Shown: positions 12,186-23,620, counted from the stretch's first letter. The stretch is DNA of 64,000 bases from Colletotrichum lupini (GCF_023278565.1 NC_064672.1:372001-436000), one strand, 5' to 3'. The notes: generated by a model not told the origin, from the sequence alone. A program made the numbers and translations.

Positions 12186-14117
12186 TGGGTGATGACGCCA
12201 GCAAAACCTCTTGAAAAGATCATGATAGGGGATCAAATAAGTCAGTCGGAAGGAGGGTAGGAAGACGAATACAACCATGTTCTAGGCTCTGGTAGATAGA
12301 AGACGACGCCATTTCATGAGTCTGAGCTACTTCAACTCGAAAGTTGACATGATAGCATGATCTTGTCCACATTGATGAGATAACAACTCATTCCTCAGTA
12401 CAAACCGGGTGAGATTTACTCGGTCAGCAGCCTTCAGATGGCTGCTCCGTGTACCGAACAGGGGTCCTTCACCAGCCCCGGCGAAGGAATCAGACTCTAT
12501 CGAGAAGCTCAGCCATTGACGGGATGAAAGATGAACGTGTTCAATCTTTTGCAACACACCAGTTCGTTAGGCGCACCCAGAGCATATCACGTTATCTCGA
12601 GTACATGCACCATCATTGAGAAGCGGCTCTCAACTTTCCCCACCTCGATTCGCCTCAACGGCCCCGGTGCTAATCACCAGCGCGGCGTCTTGCCGGAGTG
12701 AATCCGGGGTGCGGGGAAAATGGTGGTGTTGTCCAGCCGACACCAAGCTACATGAAGCGTGGCTGACTCATTCATCGGCAGTCGCATAGGATCCTCAGTC
12801 CTAAGCCGCCTCACGGCACTCATCCAAGACGGCTGGCATTCATTATTTCGATGGCCGACGGAGTTTTCGGCGAGACTATGGAGCTGCTCTCCGGGGAGCA
12901 GTCTCAATATTCCGCGGACGATCTCGGAACTGGCTATAATTCTGCCACTATGCTTTGCCGGACACGCCGGCCGGCTTGTGGTTGGGAAGTCGACGTGGCG
13001 GGGTTCTCAAGCCCTCTAGGGCTGAGATGCAGGGGTGATACATGCGAATGAACTCTTTTCATTCATTTCCTCCGATAGGGGTCTACGGAATTTCAGCGTT
13101 ATTGTGAATATTGGAAAGAGTGATACTGCTGTACCATGGTTCTCTGGGAGTTCTTTCAATGCCATTAATTGAACTTGTAAGGACTCATTGAGCTTTCGCT
13201 GCGCTGAGGATGAGTCCGCCAGTTAAGCCCTTGCTTGCGATAGAGGTGCATACCTAGTCGACTTGGAGCTGGATTCAGTGGGTTGAACCACCTGCCCATT
13301 CGATTCTGCCTGAGGCTGTCTACTGCAACTTCGCCCTCCCTTTCTCAATCGCAGCGCGGGTTGGATGCTGGCGTCACACTAGCAACGCTCATCTCTGGCC
13401 GCTAGATGAGGTGTCTGTATGGCTTACTCATCCCGTGTCAATTCGTGAGTAAGATGTATAATTCACATCCCCATGCCAATGCTCATGAGGGTCACGATCG
13501 TGATTCTCTCTGCAAAAATCATGAATGCAGATTCTGCATTTCCACAACTCGAAAGACATGATTCTAGACTGAACGATCTGCTAATCTCATCTAATCTCAC
13601 TTCATCTCACAGGCTGACCCCGTCCTACCGTTGAGATGAAGGCCCGTGCTTGTGCATGAATCCTGACTCGTCTCGCCTTGAGTAGAGGCTTCTTAGAGGC
13701 CACCAGCTATTTTGGGTCTTATTACGCCGTAATCTTCCCTCCCCCTCTTGACCGAAAACGAGTACAAAGTCCACAAAACACGACATTAGCGCAAACTCTG
13801 TCGGCACTCTCTTGCCTGCAGTGCTGGATTCGTGCACACTAGGAGTTCTGTACTGCGCGTAGATAGAAGGCTAGATAGGCGCGGCGAACTCCGCAATTAC
13901 ATCATTCTCCAATGAGACAAAACAAACCGCCCACCCTCGGCCCGGGCGAAAACTCAACCCAAAATCATCGCAGCATTCAGAGACAAGACATCAAGAGACC
14001 ATTATGTTTGACTGATCTACGGGCACGACGACATAATCGAATATTCAACAGCTGCCCGCTCGTTCGCTCAAGGGGCCGATGATTCCGTGAACGTAAACGC
14101 AAAGAACGACTGGAACC
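12186..14117. other. Intergenic region with ArAE-gene leader
   Basis: I see no supportable gene. Short frames overlap on both strands around 12327-13050 without domains. A short imperfect repeat of the TAATCTCA type occurs at about 13577-13612. The last 200 bases should include the promoter and leader of the membrane-protein gene that begins at 14118. Confidence 0.4.
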
Positions 14118-17100
14118 ATGGCATCCGACGAACAGAAGCCGGACGCTGACCGATACACCGAGTCGCAGTCCCCAGAGACTGAGACTCATCCGGATGGCGT
14201 CCCGGCGCGGTCGCCGACGACCGCAAGTAAGGCGACAAAGAAACCGGCGCCAAAGCCGGGTCTGGCGGCGAGATTGGGCCTCGACGCGCCGACGCTCATC
14301 ATGATGTTCAAGGGCTCACTACCGCCCCTGATCGGCATCGCCATCTACCAATCCACGCCCGTGGCACAGTACTTCACCACGCTGGGCTATCTCGTACCAA
14401 TTATCTCAGTACTCGCACTCGCAATTCTCCCAAGAGGAAAATACCTCCAGAACCTCGTCCTCAATGTCACCGGAATTTGCATCGGTGGCGCCTTGTCGAT
14501 GCTGGCACTGTGGTCTGGTGTCCAGGCGCGAAGGAACACGGCCTCCGCCGAGGAACTAGCCACCGGATTGCCCGTCTACAACTCAAGTCAGTCTGCCGTC
14601 TGCGGCGTCTGGCTGTTCTTCAATATCTGGATTTCAAATACCCTGAGAGCTAAATACCCCGCGATGAACCTGCCTGTCATGATCTACTCCATCTTTATGA
14701 ACGTTGCCTGCACATTTGGCCCGCTCATGGTGACCACCGCAGCCGCCGAGTCGCTTGTAAAGCGGCTGACCGTGGCGATGCTTTGCGCCATGGGTATTGC
14801 TACCGGTGTCTCACTTTTCGTGTTCCCCGTCTCCAGCAGGAAGGTGGTGAGCGGTGAATTCAAGGGTGCCATTGGGCTGGTTCGCAAGTCTATTGCTCTG
14901 CAACTCAACTACTTGAAGACGTTATCCAGTCCCGACATGCTCGAGCGTCACCAGACGAAGAGCAGCAACGTCTTCAAGAAGAACAAGAAACAGAAGAAGC
15001 CCGAGATGACGAAGGAGGCGAAGGCCGCGGGCGAGCTCAAGGCCACGGCTTTGGCGATTTCGGCACTGTTTGGAAAGATGCACGGAGACATCCTCTTCGC
15101 CAAGAGGGATATCGCCTACGGCAAGCTTAACTCCAAGGATATCGGCGAGATCTTCAACCGCCTGCGAAGCATCATGATCCCATTGAACGGCATCAGCACA
15201 ATTGTCGACATCTTCCGCCGAGCCTCCGAAAAGCACGGATGGGGTGTTAACGATGGCAACGGCGACTCGGACGCGGAGAAGGAACGGGAAAAGAGAGTCT
15301 GGAACGATATCATGCTCCAATTGCTGGAGCCATTCGAAATCCTGACGGAAGCAATGGACCAGGGACTCGATCACGTCGGTATCGTCCTCGAACTCACACC
15401 CAAGCCGAAGAAGACGAAGGGTGCCGACGTGGAGATGGATGCCGGTGCCAAGGCGACCTCGAAGCCAGGCGAAGCCGGGTTCGCTGAAGTCCTCGCCGAG
15501 AGGGTGCAGGACTTCAACGACAAGAAGGGAGAGCTGCTCGGAAACTGGCTGAAGGACAGGCAGCTCGCGACAGAACAGGAACGACAGGATCTTCACCTGA
15601 AGAAGCTCGAGACCAGGATGCGGGAGCGCGACCAGACGCAGCTTTATGTGATGCTGTACATGGAAAAGCTTATGCTCGCCCTGGGCGAAGCAGTGCAGGA
15701 CCTGGTCATGTTCGCAGACTCAAAGGTGGCTGACGGCACGATGGCAAAGAAGCGCTTGATCATCCCTTCTCAGAAGCGCATCAAGAAATGGTTCAAGGGT
15801 ATCTGCAGCACCGAGGACGCTTCCCCCGAGCAGACGCCAGATATTGCTGAGATGGGCGCGAACATCGTCTACGCCGGTGATGGGTATAACAAGAAGAAGG
15901 ATCCCGAACATCTCCCTGCTCACGGCGTCTGGCAACACTTTGGGAACTCGGTGAGAGCATTTTCTGGCTTTGTCGGATCAGGTGAATCGCTCTTTGGCTT
16001 CCGGGTCGCCATTGCGACCATGACAGTCGGCATCATGGCTTTCTTGCAGAGCACACAGACGTTCTTCACTGAGCAACGCTTGGTTTGGGCCATGATCATG
16101 ATTGCCATTGGCATGACTATCACGGCCGGCCAGTCCATTTTTGGCTTCGTATGTCGAGTCGGCGGAACCTGCGTTGCGGTTATTTTCTCCTACATCATCT
16201 GGTACATCGTTGTCGAGCGCACCGCCGGAGTCATCGTCTTCCTCTGGTTGTTCATCTTCATCGAGCAGTACTTCATCTTGAAGTATCCGCGGTTTATGCC
16301 TGTGTGGCTCATCACGATTATCACTCAAGTCCTCATCATCGGGTATGAGCTACAGGTTCAGAAGATTGGAGAAAAGGCCGCCGCAGCCACGGGACAACCG
16401 TACTATCCTACATACCTTCTGGCACCTTATCGTCTTGCCTGTGTAGCGGCCGGTTGTTTCATCGCATTTATCTGGACCATTTTCCCGGCTCCGATCACCG
16501 ACCGGCGCTGGCTCCGACGGGATCTCAGCGCCTCGCTCTATCTCCTCGCCAACTACTTCAGTGTCGTAACTGAGACAATCAAGGCGACGATGGAAGAAAC
16601 TCACGGTGACATCAAGAAGCCCGGCACACCTGCTCACAAGATGGAGAAGGAAAGGCGTCGCATCCTAGGCAAGCTGTTACTGTTGCTCCCTAGCTTGGAT
16701 CAGCATGCGCAATGGCAGAAATGGGAACCCGATATCGGCGGCAAATTCCCTAGGGCCACATACGAAGATATCATCAGACGGTCAACCAGCACCATGCGGT
16801 ACCTGACGGTGATTGCTTACACCATCACATGGAAGCCGCGTGACAGGCCAGCCAGTCCCTCTTCCGACAGTGACCGGGCCTGGCTGCGCGCTCTCAATCA
16901 GGTCCTTGCAGGAATTGAGCCGACGCAACATACCATTCTCTCCACGCTCACACTCCTGTCCAACTCACTACTGTCGGGTCAATCACTGCCGCCCTTTATG
17001 CAACTTCCGAGACCGAATGAGCTCACCCGCAAGCTCCTCCACCTCAAAGGTCCGGACCCAGAGCCGCGGACCATGCAAAGAAGAGGCAGTGAGCTCGAGC

Positions 17101-17480
17101 ACAGGCTTGTCACGGTCCACACCCGCACAGGGTCTGAAGTGCGCCCTTCAGGTCGGAAGCCCAGCGTGGTGGGATCAGTGGTGGAGTCGCCGACGAGTGA
17201 CACTTCAACGATTGGGGGTATGGCCGAGTTATCGGAGATGGTCAGCCCTCTTGGCAGCGGAAGTATTCTCGACGTAAGGAACGTAGAGCAACACGGATAT
17301 ACCGAGTTCGCGGTGCTGCAGGTTTGCAGCTCGCTTGTGTGCGATGACTTGGAGGGCTTGGTGCGGTCTGTGAGCAGTTTGGTTGGTGTTGTGGACTTTA
17401 GCTTCAGGATCAATCCAAGTGAGGCAACGCTGACGAGCAGTGATGAGGACGATTCTAGAGGAAAAGGCAAGCGAGATTAA
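14118..17480 (+). CDS. ArAE-type putative transporter (DUF2422/DUF2421, fusaric-acid-resistance-like)
   Basis: A single intronless frame of 1120 residues begins at an ATG in a strong context (ACCATGG). After a polar Pro/Lys/Thr-rich N-terminus (about residues 1-55), hydrophobic helices span residues 65-236, starting with LPPLIGIAIYQSTPVAQYF. A long charged region (about 240-620) follows, rich in KKNKKQKKPE-type stretches and helices. A second membrane block covers about 626-810. The C-terminal cytosolic region contains YPTYLLAPYRLACVAAG and the ITDRRWLRRDLSASLYLLA stretch typical of DUF2421. This two-block layout is that of fungal ArAE_2 proteins, related to aromatic acid exporters and yeast BRE4-like proteins. 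Transport of aromatic or toxic acids is inferred from the family; the substrate is unknown. The C-terminal 100 residues are Ser/Thr-rich and probably disordered. The gene converges on the coiled-coil gene 305 bp downstream. Confidence 0.85.
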   Translation: MASDEQKPDADRYTESQSPETETHPDGVPARSPTTASKATKKPAPKPGLAARLGLDAPTLIMMFKGSLPPLIGIAIYQSTPVAQYFTTLGYLVPIISVLALAILPRGKYLQNLVLNVTGICIGGALSMLALWSGVQARRNTASAEELATGLPVYNSSQSAVCGVWLFFNIWISNTLRAKYPAMNLPVMIYSIFMNVACTFGPLMVTTAAAESLVKRLTVAMLCAMGIATGVSLFVFPVSSRKVVSGEFKGAIGLVRKSIALQLNYLKTLSSPDMLERHQTKSSNVFKKNKKQKKPEMTKEAKAAGELKATALAISALFGKMHGDILFAKRDIAYGKLNSKDIGEIFNRLRSIMIPLNGISTIVDIFRRASEKHGWGVNDGNGDSDAEKEREKRVWNDIMLQLLEPFEILTEAMDQGLDHVGIVLELTPKPKKTKGADVEMDAGAKATSKPGEAGFAEVLAERVQDFNDKKGELLGNWLKDRQLATEQERQDLHLKKLETRMRERDQTQLYVMLYMEKLMLALGEAVQDLVMFADSKVADGTMAKKRLIIPSQKRIKKWFKGICSTEDASPEQTPDIAEMGANIVYAGDGYNKKKDPEHLPAHGVWQHFGNSVRAFSGFVGSGESLFGFRVAIATMTVGIMAFLQSTQTFFTEQRLVWAMIMIAIGMTITAGQSIFGFVCRVGGTCVAVIFSYIIWYIVVERTAGVIVFLWLFIFIEQYFILKYPRFMPVWLITIITQVLIIGYELQVQKIGEKAAAATGQPYYPTYLLAPYRLACVAAGCFIAFIWTIFPAPITDRRWLRRDLSASLYLLANYFSVVTETIKATMEETHGDIKKPGTPAHKMEKERRRILGKLLLLLPSLDQHAQWQKWEPDIGGKFPRATYEDIIRRSTSTMRYLTVIAYTITWKPRDRPASPSSDSDRAWLRALNQVLAGIEPTQHTILSTLTLLSNSLLSGQSLPPFMQLPRPNELTRKLLHLKGPDPEPRTMQRRGSELEHRLVTVHTRTGSEVRPSGRKPSVVGSVVESPTSDTSTIGGMAELSEMVSPLGSGSILDVRNVEQHGYTEFAVLQVCSSLVCDDLEGLVRSVSSLVGVVDFSFRINPSEATLTSSDEDDSRGKGKRD

Positions 17481-17785
17481 CATAATACCCACGACCTAGG
17501 TTGAAACTACGGAGATATACCAAAAGGCGAATTGAAACAGATATAATAAGAGTTATTACCATGAGCATTCAAATGGATCTGATGAATTTCTCACACACTA
17601 GGCTATGAATCAAGGCCGCTTGGGCAAAGCGAGGGAGTGTACTTGGAGTGTAAGTGTGATATTACTAGCACTAGCTTAATGACCATTCAATAACTTGGAA
17701 CCGGTCATGTTTATGAAGTTTACAAAGAAAAAAGCTGTTGCCAGGTCGAAATCTTATGCCCACGATCCTGCCAACGATCACCATG

Positions 17786-19927
17786 TCAGGTCTCAACGCA
17801 GATGACGCCGCTGCCGCTACTATTCACCCGATGACCCGACTTGCGAGTGGTACTCGTCGTAATAGTCTTGGTTCCAGATCGCGAGTTCATCTCATGCATC
17901 TGCGCACTCATCCTCTCCTCCAACCTCTCCATCGCCCTGCACTTCTCCTCGAATCTTACCACAGCCTCGTCACGCTCACGATCCGCTGTGTTGCGCGCAG
18001 TAATGGCTGTCTCCTTCTGCTCCCGCGCCTCGCGGAGCATGGTGCGCATGGCCGAGATCTCGTACTCATAGCTGGAGCTTCCTTCCTCAATCTCGGTGAT
18101 GCTCTCGTATGCCTCCTCGTACTTGACCTCCCACTCCTGGCACTTGGCCTTGAGGGCGCCGCACCTGCTGTTGAGCGACTCGACCTCGATCTTGAGCACA
18201 GCCGAGGCGGACTGGTGACTCTCGATCTCAATCTGGAGCTTCTCGATCTGCTTCCTGCAGTCGCTTAGGTCGCAGTCGAGACGCTCAATGCGCTCCGTCT
18301 TGGTGTGGATCTCCTCTTGCGACTTCTTGAGAATGGTCTCAGTGTGGCTGAGGGTCTCCTGCACAAGAAGAAGCTGACGATGGTTCTCGTTGGCGCGACC
18401 GACAGCACGCTCGCCCTCGTCCTTGAGGCGCTTCTTCTCGATAACGAGGACACGAAGCTCTTCCGTCTTCTTGGTGATGGTTTCCCGTAGTTCAGTGCGT
18501 GTAATCTCGATGCGAGAGATCTCTTCGCGGAGGGAAATGATTTCACGGTCGCAGTGCTCCCATTTGAGCTTCCACTTGCCACAGTTGTCTTCGGCCGCCT
18601 CCCACCGGCAGTGCTCTTCCTCAAGCTCACGCTTGAGTCTGATGATGCACTGATCGAGCTCTTCCTTTTCGTTCCGGATCTTGATGATGATCTCCTCCTT
18701 CTCGTTCTTGATTCTGGTGATGGCTTCTTCCTTCTCACTCTTGACCTTGGTGATGGCCTCCTCCTTTTCGTTCTTGACTCTGATGATGGTCTCCTGTTGC
18801 TCCTTAACCTCAGACTTCTTCTTCTCGTACAGCTCTTCTATCTCCTTGTACTTCCGCTTCAGCTCATCGTACTTGTGGTCGCACTTGCGGATATGGTCCT
18901 CAAGCTCGCCCCGCCTGTGGAGCCACTCGTGCTTCTCCTCCTTGAGTATCAGGTGGCTCTTCCTGATGTCTACAAGCTCCTTATGAGTCGACTCGAACTT
19001 GGTAGTAATCTCCTCATGCTTGGAAGTTAGCTCGGTGAGCTTTAGATCCATGTCCGCACGCTCGCCTCGTAGCTTGCCACACTGATCCTCAAGATCGGCA
19101 CGGGCAGCTGTAGTGGCCACTAAGGTGAGTCTCGTCTGCTCAGAGGTCTTCTTCAGCTCTTCGTGTTCTTTCTTGATGTAGGTGTAGGTATCCTTGGCTT
19201 CGGCGATCTCATGTCGGAGGGTCTTGCACTCGTTGTCTCTTGCAGATAGCTCCAGCTTAAACTTCGAAGCGCTGTTGATGGCTGCAGTGAGCTCCAGGCG
19301 CACCTTGACAAGCTCCTGCTTCTGGCCTTCATGCTCGTGGTTGTGGTGACTGTGCTCCCTCTCCTTGCGCTCCATGACCTCGGTCAACTCCTCGTAGCGC
19401 TCAGTCATGCGATGCATCTCAGAGTAGACAGACTCGCGCTCGGTGATGATCTTGCTCCAGACTTCGCGCAACGACATGCTTCGCCTCGACATGCTAGACA
19501 TGAGTTCCGTGAGCGCCGCGAACTCAAGCTCTGCCTGGCGAGTGAGCTCCTTCGATACTTCAGAACTGAAGCTGGAGCTGTGGGAGCTTGAATGGAACTC
19601 ATTGCTATAGGACCGACGACTGACACGACGCCTGGTAGTATACGCGCTCCTAACGGACCCAGTAGGACTGCTTGTACGAGGAGATGTTGCGGATGGGTAA
19701 GACGGGAGAAGACGAGGTCGGCTTCGCTCGTTGATGCTGAGACCCGACATCTCGCTCGTCAGCAAATCCGATTCGCCCGGAGTGATCGGCGTCGGGATGT
19801 CAATGTCTACTCCCAAGTGAGTCTGGGAGTGGCCATGGTCATGGTCGTGAGTGGTCGCCATGTTGCTGTGTAGTCCAAAATGTGAAGCAAGAGTAGAATC
19901 TAAAGACAGGTAGAAACCTTCGGCCAT
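17786..19927 (-). CDS. Long coiled-coil protein, His-rich N-terminus, function unknown
   Basis: An open frame of 713 residues has no intron. Residues 1-130 are low-complexity: an alternating His/Asp segment (THDHDHGHSQTH) near residue 25, then Ser/Arg-rich sequence. From about residue 130 to 680 the protein is almost continuous charged helix with leucine/isoleucine spacing typical of coiled coils, including a second His cluster (HSHHNHEHEG) near residue 195. Four consecutive 11-residue repeats based on KNEKEEAIT lie in the middle. The tail is Ser/Thr-rich and ends ICVET. No catalytic motif or transmembrane segment is visible. The shape suggests a structural or scaffolding protein, perhaps cytoskeletal or septal, but that is inference. 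The His clusters could bind metal. An alternative start is the Met at residue 23 (MATTHDHDHG). The gene is transcribed toward the ArAE gene. Confidence 0.75.
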   Translation of the reverse strand: MAEGFYLSLDSTLASHFGLHSNMATTHDHDHGHSQTHLGVDIDIPTPITPGESDLLTSEMSGLSINERSRPRLLPSYPSATSPRTSSPTGSVRSAYTTRRRVSRRSYSNEFHSSSHSSSFSSEVSKELTRQAELEFAALTELMSSMSRRSMSLREVWSKIITERESVYSEMHRMTERYEELTEVMERKEREHSHHNHEHEGQKQELVKVRLELTAAINSASKFKLELSARDNECKTLRHEIAEAKDTYTYIKKEHEELKKTSEQTRLTLVATTAARADLEDQCGKLRGERADMDLKLTELTSKHEEITTKFESTHKELVDIRKSHLILKEEKHEWLHRRGELEDHIRKCDHKYDELKRKYKEIEELYEKKKSEVKEQQETIIRVKNEKEEAITKVKSEKEEAITRIKNEKEEIIIKIRNEKEELDQCIIRLKRELEEEHCRWEAAEDNCGKWKLKWEHCDREIISLREEISRIEITRTELRETITKKTEELRVLVIEKKRLKDEGERAVGRANENHRQLLLVQETLSHTETILKKSQEEIHTKTERIERLDCDLSDCRKQIEKLQIEIESHQSASAVLKIEVESLNSRCGALKAKCQEWEVKYEEAYESITEIEEGSSSYEYEISAMRTMLREAREQKETAITARNTADRERDEAVVRFEEKCRAMERLEERMSAQMHEMNSRSGTKTITTSTTRKSGHRVNSSGSGVICVET
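18650..18781 (-). repeat. Four tandem 33-bp units encoding 11-residue coiled-coil repeats
   Basis: Within the coiled-coil gene, four in-frame 33-bp units encode RVKNEKEEAIT, KVKSEKEEAIT, RIKNEKEEIII and KIRNEKEELDQ. An 11-residue period is a hendecad. The repeats are clear at protein level and diverged at DNA level, so this is an old duplication under coding constraint rather than a recent microsatellite. Confidence 0.85.
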
Positions 19928-21799
19928 GGGGTAAGGGCAATATCAACAAATCTGTCAAGCCGCATTTGGGCAGGCGACAACGCACATGCGACACGGGACT
20001 TTTAAGGCCTTGGACGTACCGGACAAGCTTTTCCGTCACCTCAGCTTCAGCTATTCACAAAGAATGATCATCAGTGCCGCTCGCATGGGCATGATCCTAA
20101 TAATTTTCGTTTCTGGTAGGCTGAGACACAGCTGAAGTATGGCGGATGGCTGAAATCCAAAAGCAGCGCAGTATCAACGAGTAAGATCCCATCCTCTGTT
20201 CATTTCCTCTCGAAGAAGCTTCCCGGCAAATTTGATGGCTTGCGATGGCTTGCGATGGCGATGAAGCAACATTCATAGCTTCGTGATCTGCAGGGTAGGC
20301 CGAGACCTGATGTGCTTGTTGAGAGAGGATAGGCGATGTCGGTAAACGCCAGGGTCCTCATGCTTGCATCCCTAGCTGTCGTAGTTGAGCCAGCCACAGG
20401 CAGCCCTCCCGCGTCGGCCGAAGGGTATAGATGAGTCCGATTGGCTTCTGCGTTACGACCCAAAATGGCGAAGGAGGTGAATTCGAGACATATCCCGCGC
20501 GCAGGGCACAGATTACCCCAAAAGGAATGGTCCTTGACTCTGTCAGTTTACTCCTAAGCTCTTCACTTAGAATGGATAATCTACTGAGCCATATGGCCGA
20601 AAGCGGTCATATCTTTCCCCGCGTGGAGTTCATATCGACTTTGAAAGTCGCTGCCGGGGTTGCAGACGTCTCCCCGCAGAAGACTTACTAACTTAGGCAA
20701 AGACGCGCCCGTTCGTCACCCAATTATCGCTCGGCTGGTAAAATGTTGTTGACTGCTAGTTGTGGAGTCTTCGTTACCACTGGTCAAATTCCAGCAATTT
20801 CACCTGAGACCCTGACTGCATTCAGCTCCCAGACCCGCCAGCTTGTGTGAAACCTTTTCACTTACCATAGCGGAGGAACTTCGAAAGACAACATTCTCCG
20901 AGCCCCTTATTTCCCAAGAAACTAAGATCAGCATTCGTGATGCCCATCATTTCTCGAATGCGCAATCTCTGTCGCGTTCCTTACGCGAAGAGATGACCGC
21001 CAGACGGCGATCATCGCGTTCTTGGCTGGAGCCGGTGAGAAAAATGGGAGCACAGTATTCGAGACATAATACCTCGACAATCGTGGGGGTCTCGTTATAG
21101 TTTCTTTGCACATTATCAAGGTCTGTGGTCACCTTTGAGCTACAAATTTCACCTAGCAGATGAGATTGGCAGTCCGAGAAGTGACGCCTTATTTCCTTCC
21201 ACCAGTGCAAAATGACTCAATACATGGCAAGCCAATCAGATCTCGTAAAGTTTGTCTGCAGCAACTATGATAACAATGGTCCTTTGGGACCTTGTCCTAT
21301 TGTATGCGACCAAGTTGTTGTAGAAGACCTGGCAGTATGGGCGTCGGAGAGAGTGGGCGTTGACCAGGCCATTGTGGGAGTGATATGGGCTGCATCTTTT
21401 CGTGGGATTAGCAGCTGTGAGCTATTAGCCGCCCACTGATATAGACGCCACAATTGTGGAATCAGACCTTTTCCGGCCAGGGTACCATGTGCTCCCGGAG
21501 CTTCCGTTTGAACAACACCTGTTTATAAACATCGCCTTGCTCAAGACGCCCGCTATTCCCAAGTTACGAACTTCATCACTCTAGTTAAGTGGACAGACGA
21601 CACGTGAGTGAGGGATACGGTGGGTCTTCTAGAAAGAGTCACAGGCCCAGACAGATATCATTATGATAAAAATTGCCTCATTAATGATTGTAATTATTCA
21701 GATGCTGCCTCTTTGTTGAAAAGGCATCGCTAGGTATATCATACGAAAGCTTTGAGAGCACTCTGCATCAACCACCTCTTTCTTCGTGGATGTTGGCTC
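19928..21799. other. Intergenic region, no gene seen
   Basis: About 1.9 kb between two minus-strand genes. Only short frames without domains are present. The first 200-300 bases upstream of 19927 should hold the promoter of the coiled-coil gene, and the bases just below 21800 the 3' end of the small secreted gene. I see no RIP signature and no RNA gene. Confidence 0.4.
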
Positions 21800-22192
21800 T
21801 TATGCCTTGTCGCACTTTAGGTTCCAGCTGCTCTGCGGCGAACAGACGACCGCACCATTGAACTTCAGTGTAGTCTTCGCCTGGCTGCTGCGTGCGTGGT
21901 TGTACGTGATCCAAATGCCATTTTGCGCAATGTTCCTGCCATCCGTCGATCTGCAGGCGGTGTTGACCTCGTTCCACCATCCGGCCTTGAGCTGCAGCTC
22001 ATCTCTGCGGTTGTTGATGGCCCACTTGAGGTCTCCGAAGCTGAGGTCGTTACCAGTCCAGAGACCAGAGCACAGGAGACGCTGGGCCTTGGTTGTGGCG
22101 CCAACAACGGCAGGTGCAGGCTCAGCAACTGCTTCTGGTGTAGGTGCGGCCATAGCGCTGGCTGCGAGGAGCAGGATGGCTTGGAACTTCAT
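21800..22192 (-). CDS. Small secreted protein with four cysteines, candidate effector
   Basis: The frame encodes 130 residues. The N-terminus MKFQAILLLAASAMAA is a textbook signal peptide with likely cleavage around residues 15-17, followed by an acidic Pro/Ala/Glu stretch (about 17-33) that may be a pro-region. The mature part is rich in Trp and Asn and has four cysteines (LLCSG, TACRS, VVCSP, LKCDK), an even number compatible with two disulfides. It ends CDKA. I recognise no catalytic motif. Size, secretion signal and cysteine content fit the broad class of fungal small secreted proteins. A role in host or microbe interaction is inference only. The gene is 1.2 kb from the first retrotransposon, a common setting for such genes. 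No intron is needed. Confidence 0.7.
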   Translation of the reverse strand: MKFQAILLLAASAMAAPTPEAVAEPAPAVVGATTKAQRLLCSGLWTGNDLSFGDLKWAINNRRDELQLKAGWWNEVNTACRSTDGRNIAQNGIWITYNHARSSQAKTTLKFNGAVVCSPQSSWNLKCDKA

Positions 22193-23410
22193 TTTTGTTG
22201 TCTGGGTCCCTTATTGATCTGTTTTTGTAGGGATTTTGCCGTGAATTTGGGTTAGATGAAGGGTTGATTTCAGACTGATGTACGATATTATGAGAAGCCT
22301 TAACAGTCTTGGGGATAAAGAGTTGCTGTCTTGGAAACTCGATATATCAAGCCAAACTGTTGACTCAAATACTCGCACACAATGGATTCAAGGACACTAC
22401 CTCGCCATGGTAATTTCCTCGATAGTATTCAAGAACACGCTATGCCTCACATGTTGTACATGACTTGTACCGGCGGGTCGACGTTTAATGCAACTGAGTC
22501 CCTGATTTGCTCACCTGTCTCTAGAACCCCACTACAGCGAAGCATCCCACCGGTGAACGGATATCGGCAGGATAAATTTCGCGAACGATGATCAACAGCT
22601 TGGTTGGGTGGCCTCGGTCCTATCGGCTATCCCGTACACACAAAATCCACGCGGTATTAGCCCGCGTATTCGGGTACACATGATTCAGTACAAGACAAGC
22701 CAAAGGCCCAAAGCTCTACAAAGTGTTGTTGCTGCAATTGGCGGCTGGAACAGGGTTATGTGAAAGCGAGTTATTCGGCTCCGAACCTCTGTAAACTGGA
22801 ACTTGGACCAACGAAGTACGTACAATTAGACCGCTTGAACCACGCAAGGTTTACAAAGCTTAACTGATTAAACACCGCTGCAATCTTCGCCAGCCGTTCG
22901 TATTACACGCGAAATGGTTGGAGCATATTGGGGAGGATATCCATTCAGGATAAATGATCTGTTGATCGCGAGAAGCAGATATCCCGCGAAATTACTTGGC
23001 TTGTCCACGTTTGGTGTGTTTTTTCTTCGCCTAACATACATTAAAATCATCAGCCTTTGGACCTTCACTCGAAAGGAAGCGTCAGCGTCATTGTACGCAA
23101 CCTTATCAACCGCTGACTTGAGTCATTCGTACCTCACCTCCGGATTAAATGTTGAAATTTAGTTGGGTTCATAATAGCGACAGGCAACTCGGATGATCGG
23201 ATGCCGCAAGTCATGCGGTGGGCGATTCTAAGATCGAGGCGGGCCACTTCTACCAAACTTCATCCTCTCTAGCTGTTCAAGTGAATGGACTCATCTGGGG
23301 ATAGTGCGGGAACATGCAATATCAAAGCCGATGTAGCCAACCTTGAATAGACAATGATGTCACGGAGGCCGTTGTTCTTTAGAGTTCTCAGAACACAAGC
23401 TTTGTGGCCT
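22193..23410. other. Intergenic flank of retrotransposon 1
   Basis: Contains the presumed promoter of the small secreted gene and then unique DNA up to the element. Overlapping short frames at 22868-23162 on both strands show no domain. CpA and TpG remain common right up to the element, so RIP has not spread outward to a visible degree. Confidence 0.4.
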
Positions 23411-23415
23411 ATATG
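23411..23415. repeat. Target-site duplication of element 1, left copy (ATATG)
   Basis: The five bases before the LTR are ATATG. The five after the right LTR (30836-30840) are GTATG. The single G/A difference could be a transition after insertion. Confidence 0.6.
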
Positions 23416-23620
23416 TGTCGGATTAGAAGTCTAATTCGACCGCGGCATACAGCCGACTGCGCAGGGGCTAATTAGGGGCCCTATTTATAATTATTATAGC
23501 TAGCCTAACCTACGGTTAGAACCTCCTTTTTATACTTACTACGTAGATATTTATATAGTCTAATTAATCTCTTTATTAACTACGGTTCGAACTAATTACT
23601 TTATAATAGGGATATTAATA
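23416..23620 (+). repeat. Left LTR of element 1 (205 bp)
   Basis: It begins TGTCGGATTAGAAG and ends GATATTAATA, the mutated form of GATACCAACA seen in the right LTR. Its first ~60 bp keep CpA and TpG (CGGCATACAGCC, CTGCGCAGGGG). The remainder is RIP-mutated. Confidence 0.85.

Noticed and set aside
14922..15596. 224-codon minus-strand frame inside the ArAE gene
   Set aside because: Antisense shadow of a strongly coding, biased sequence.
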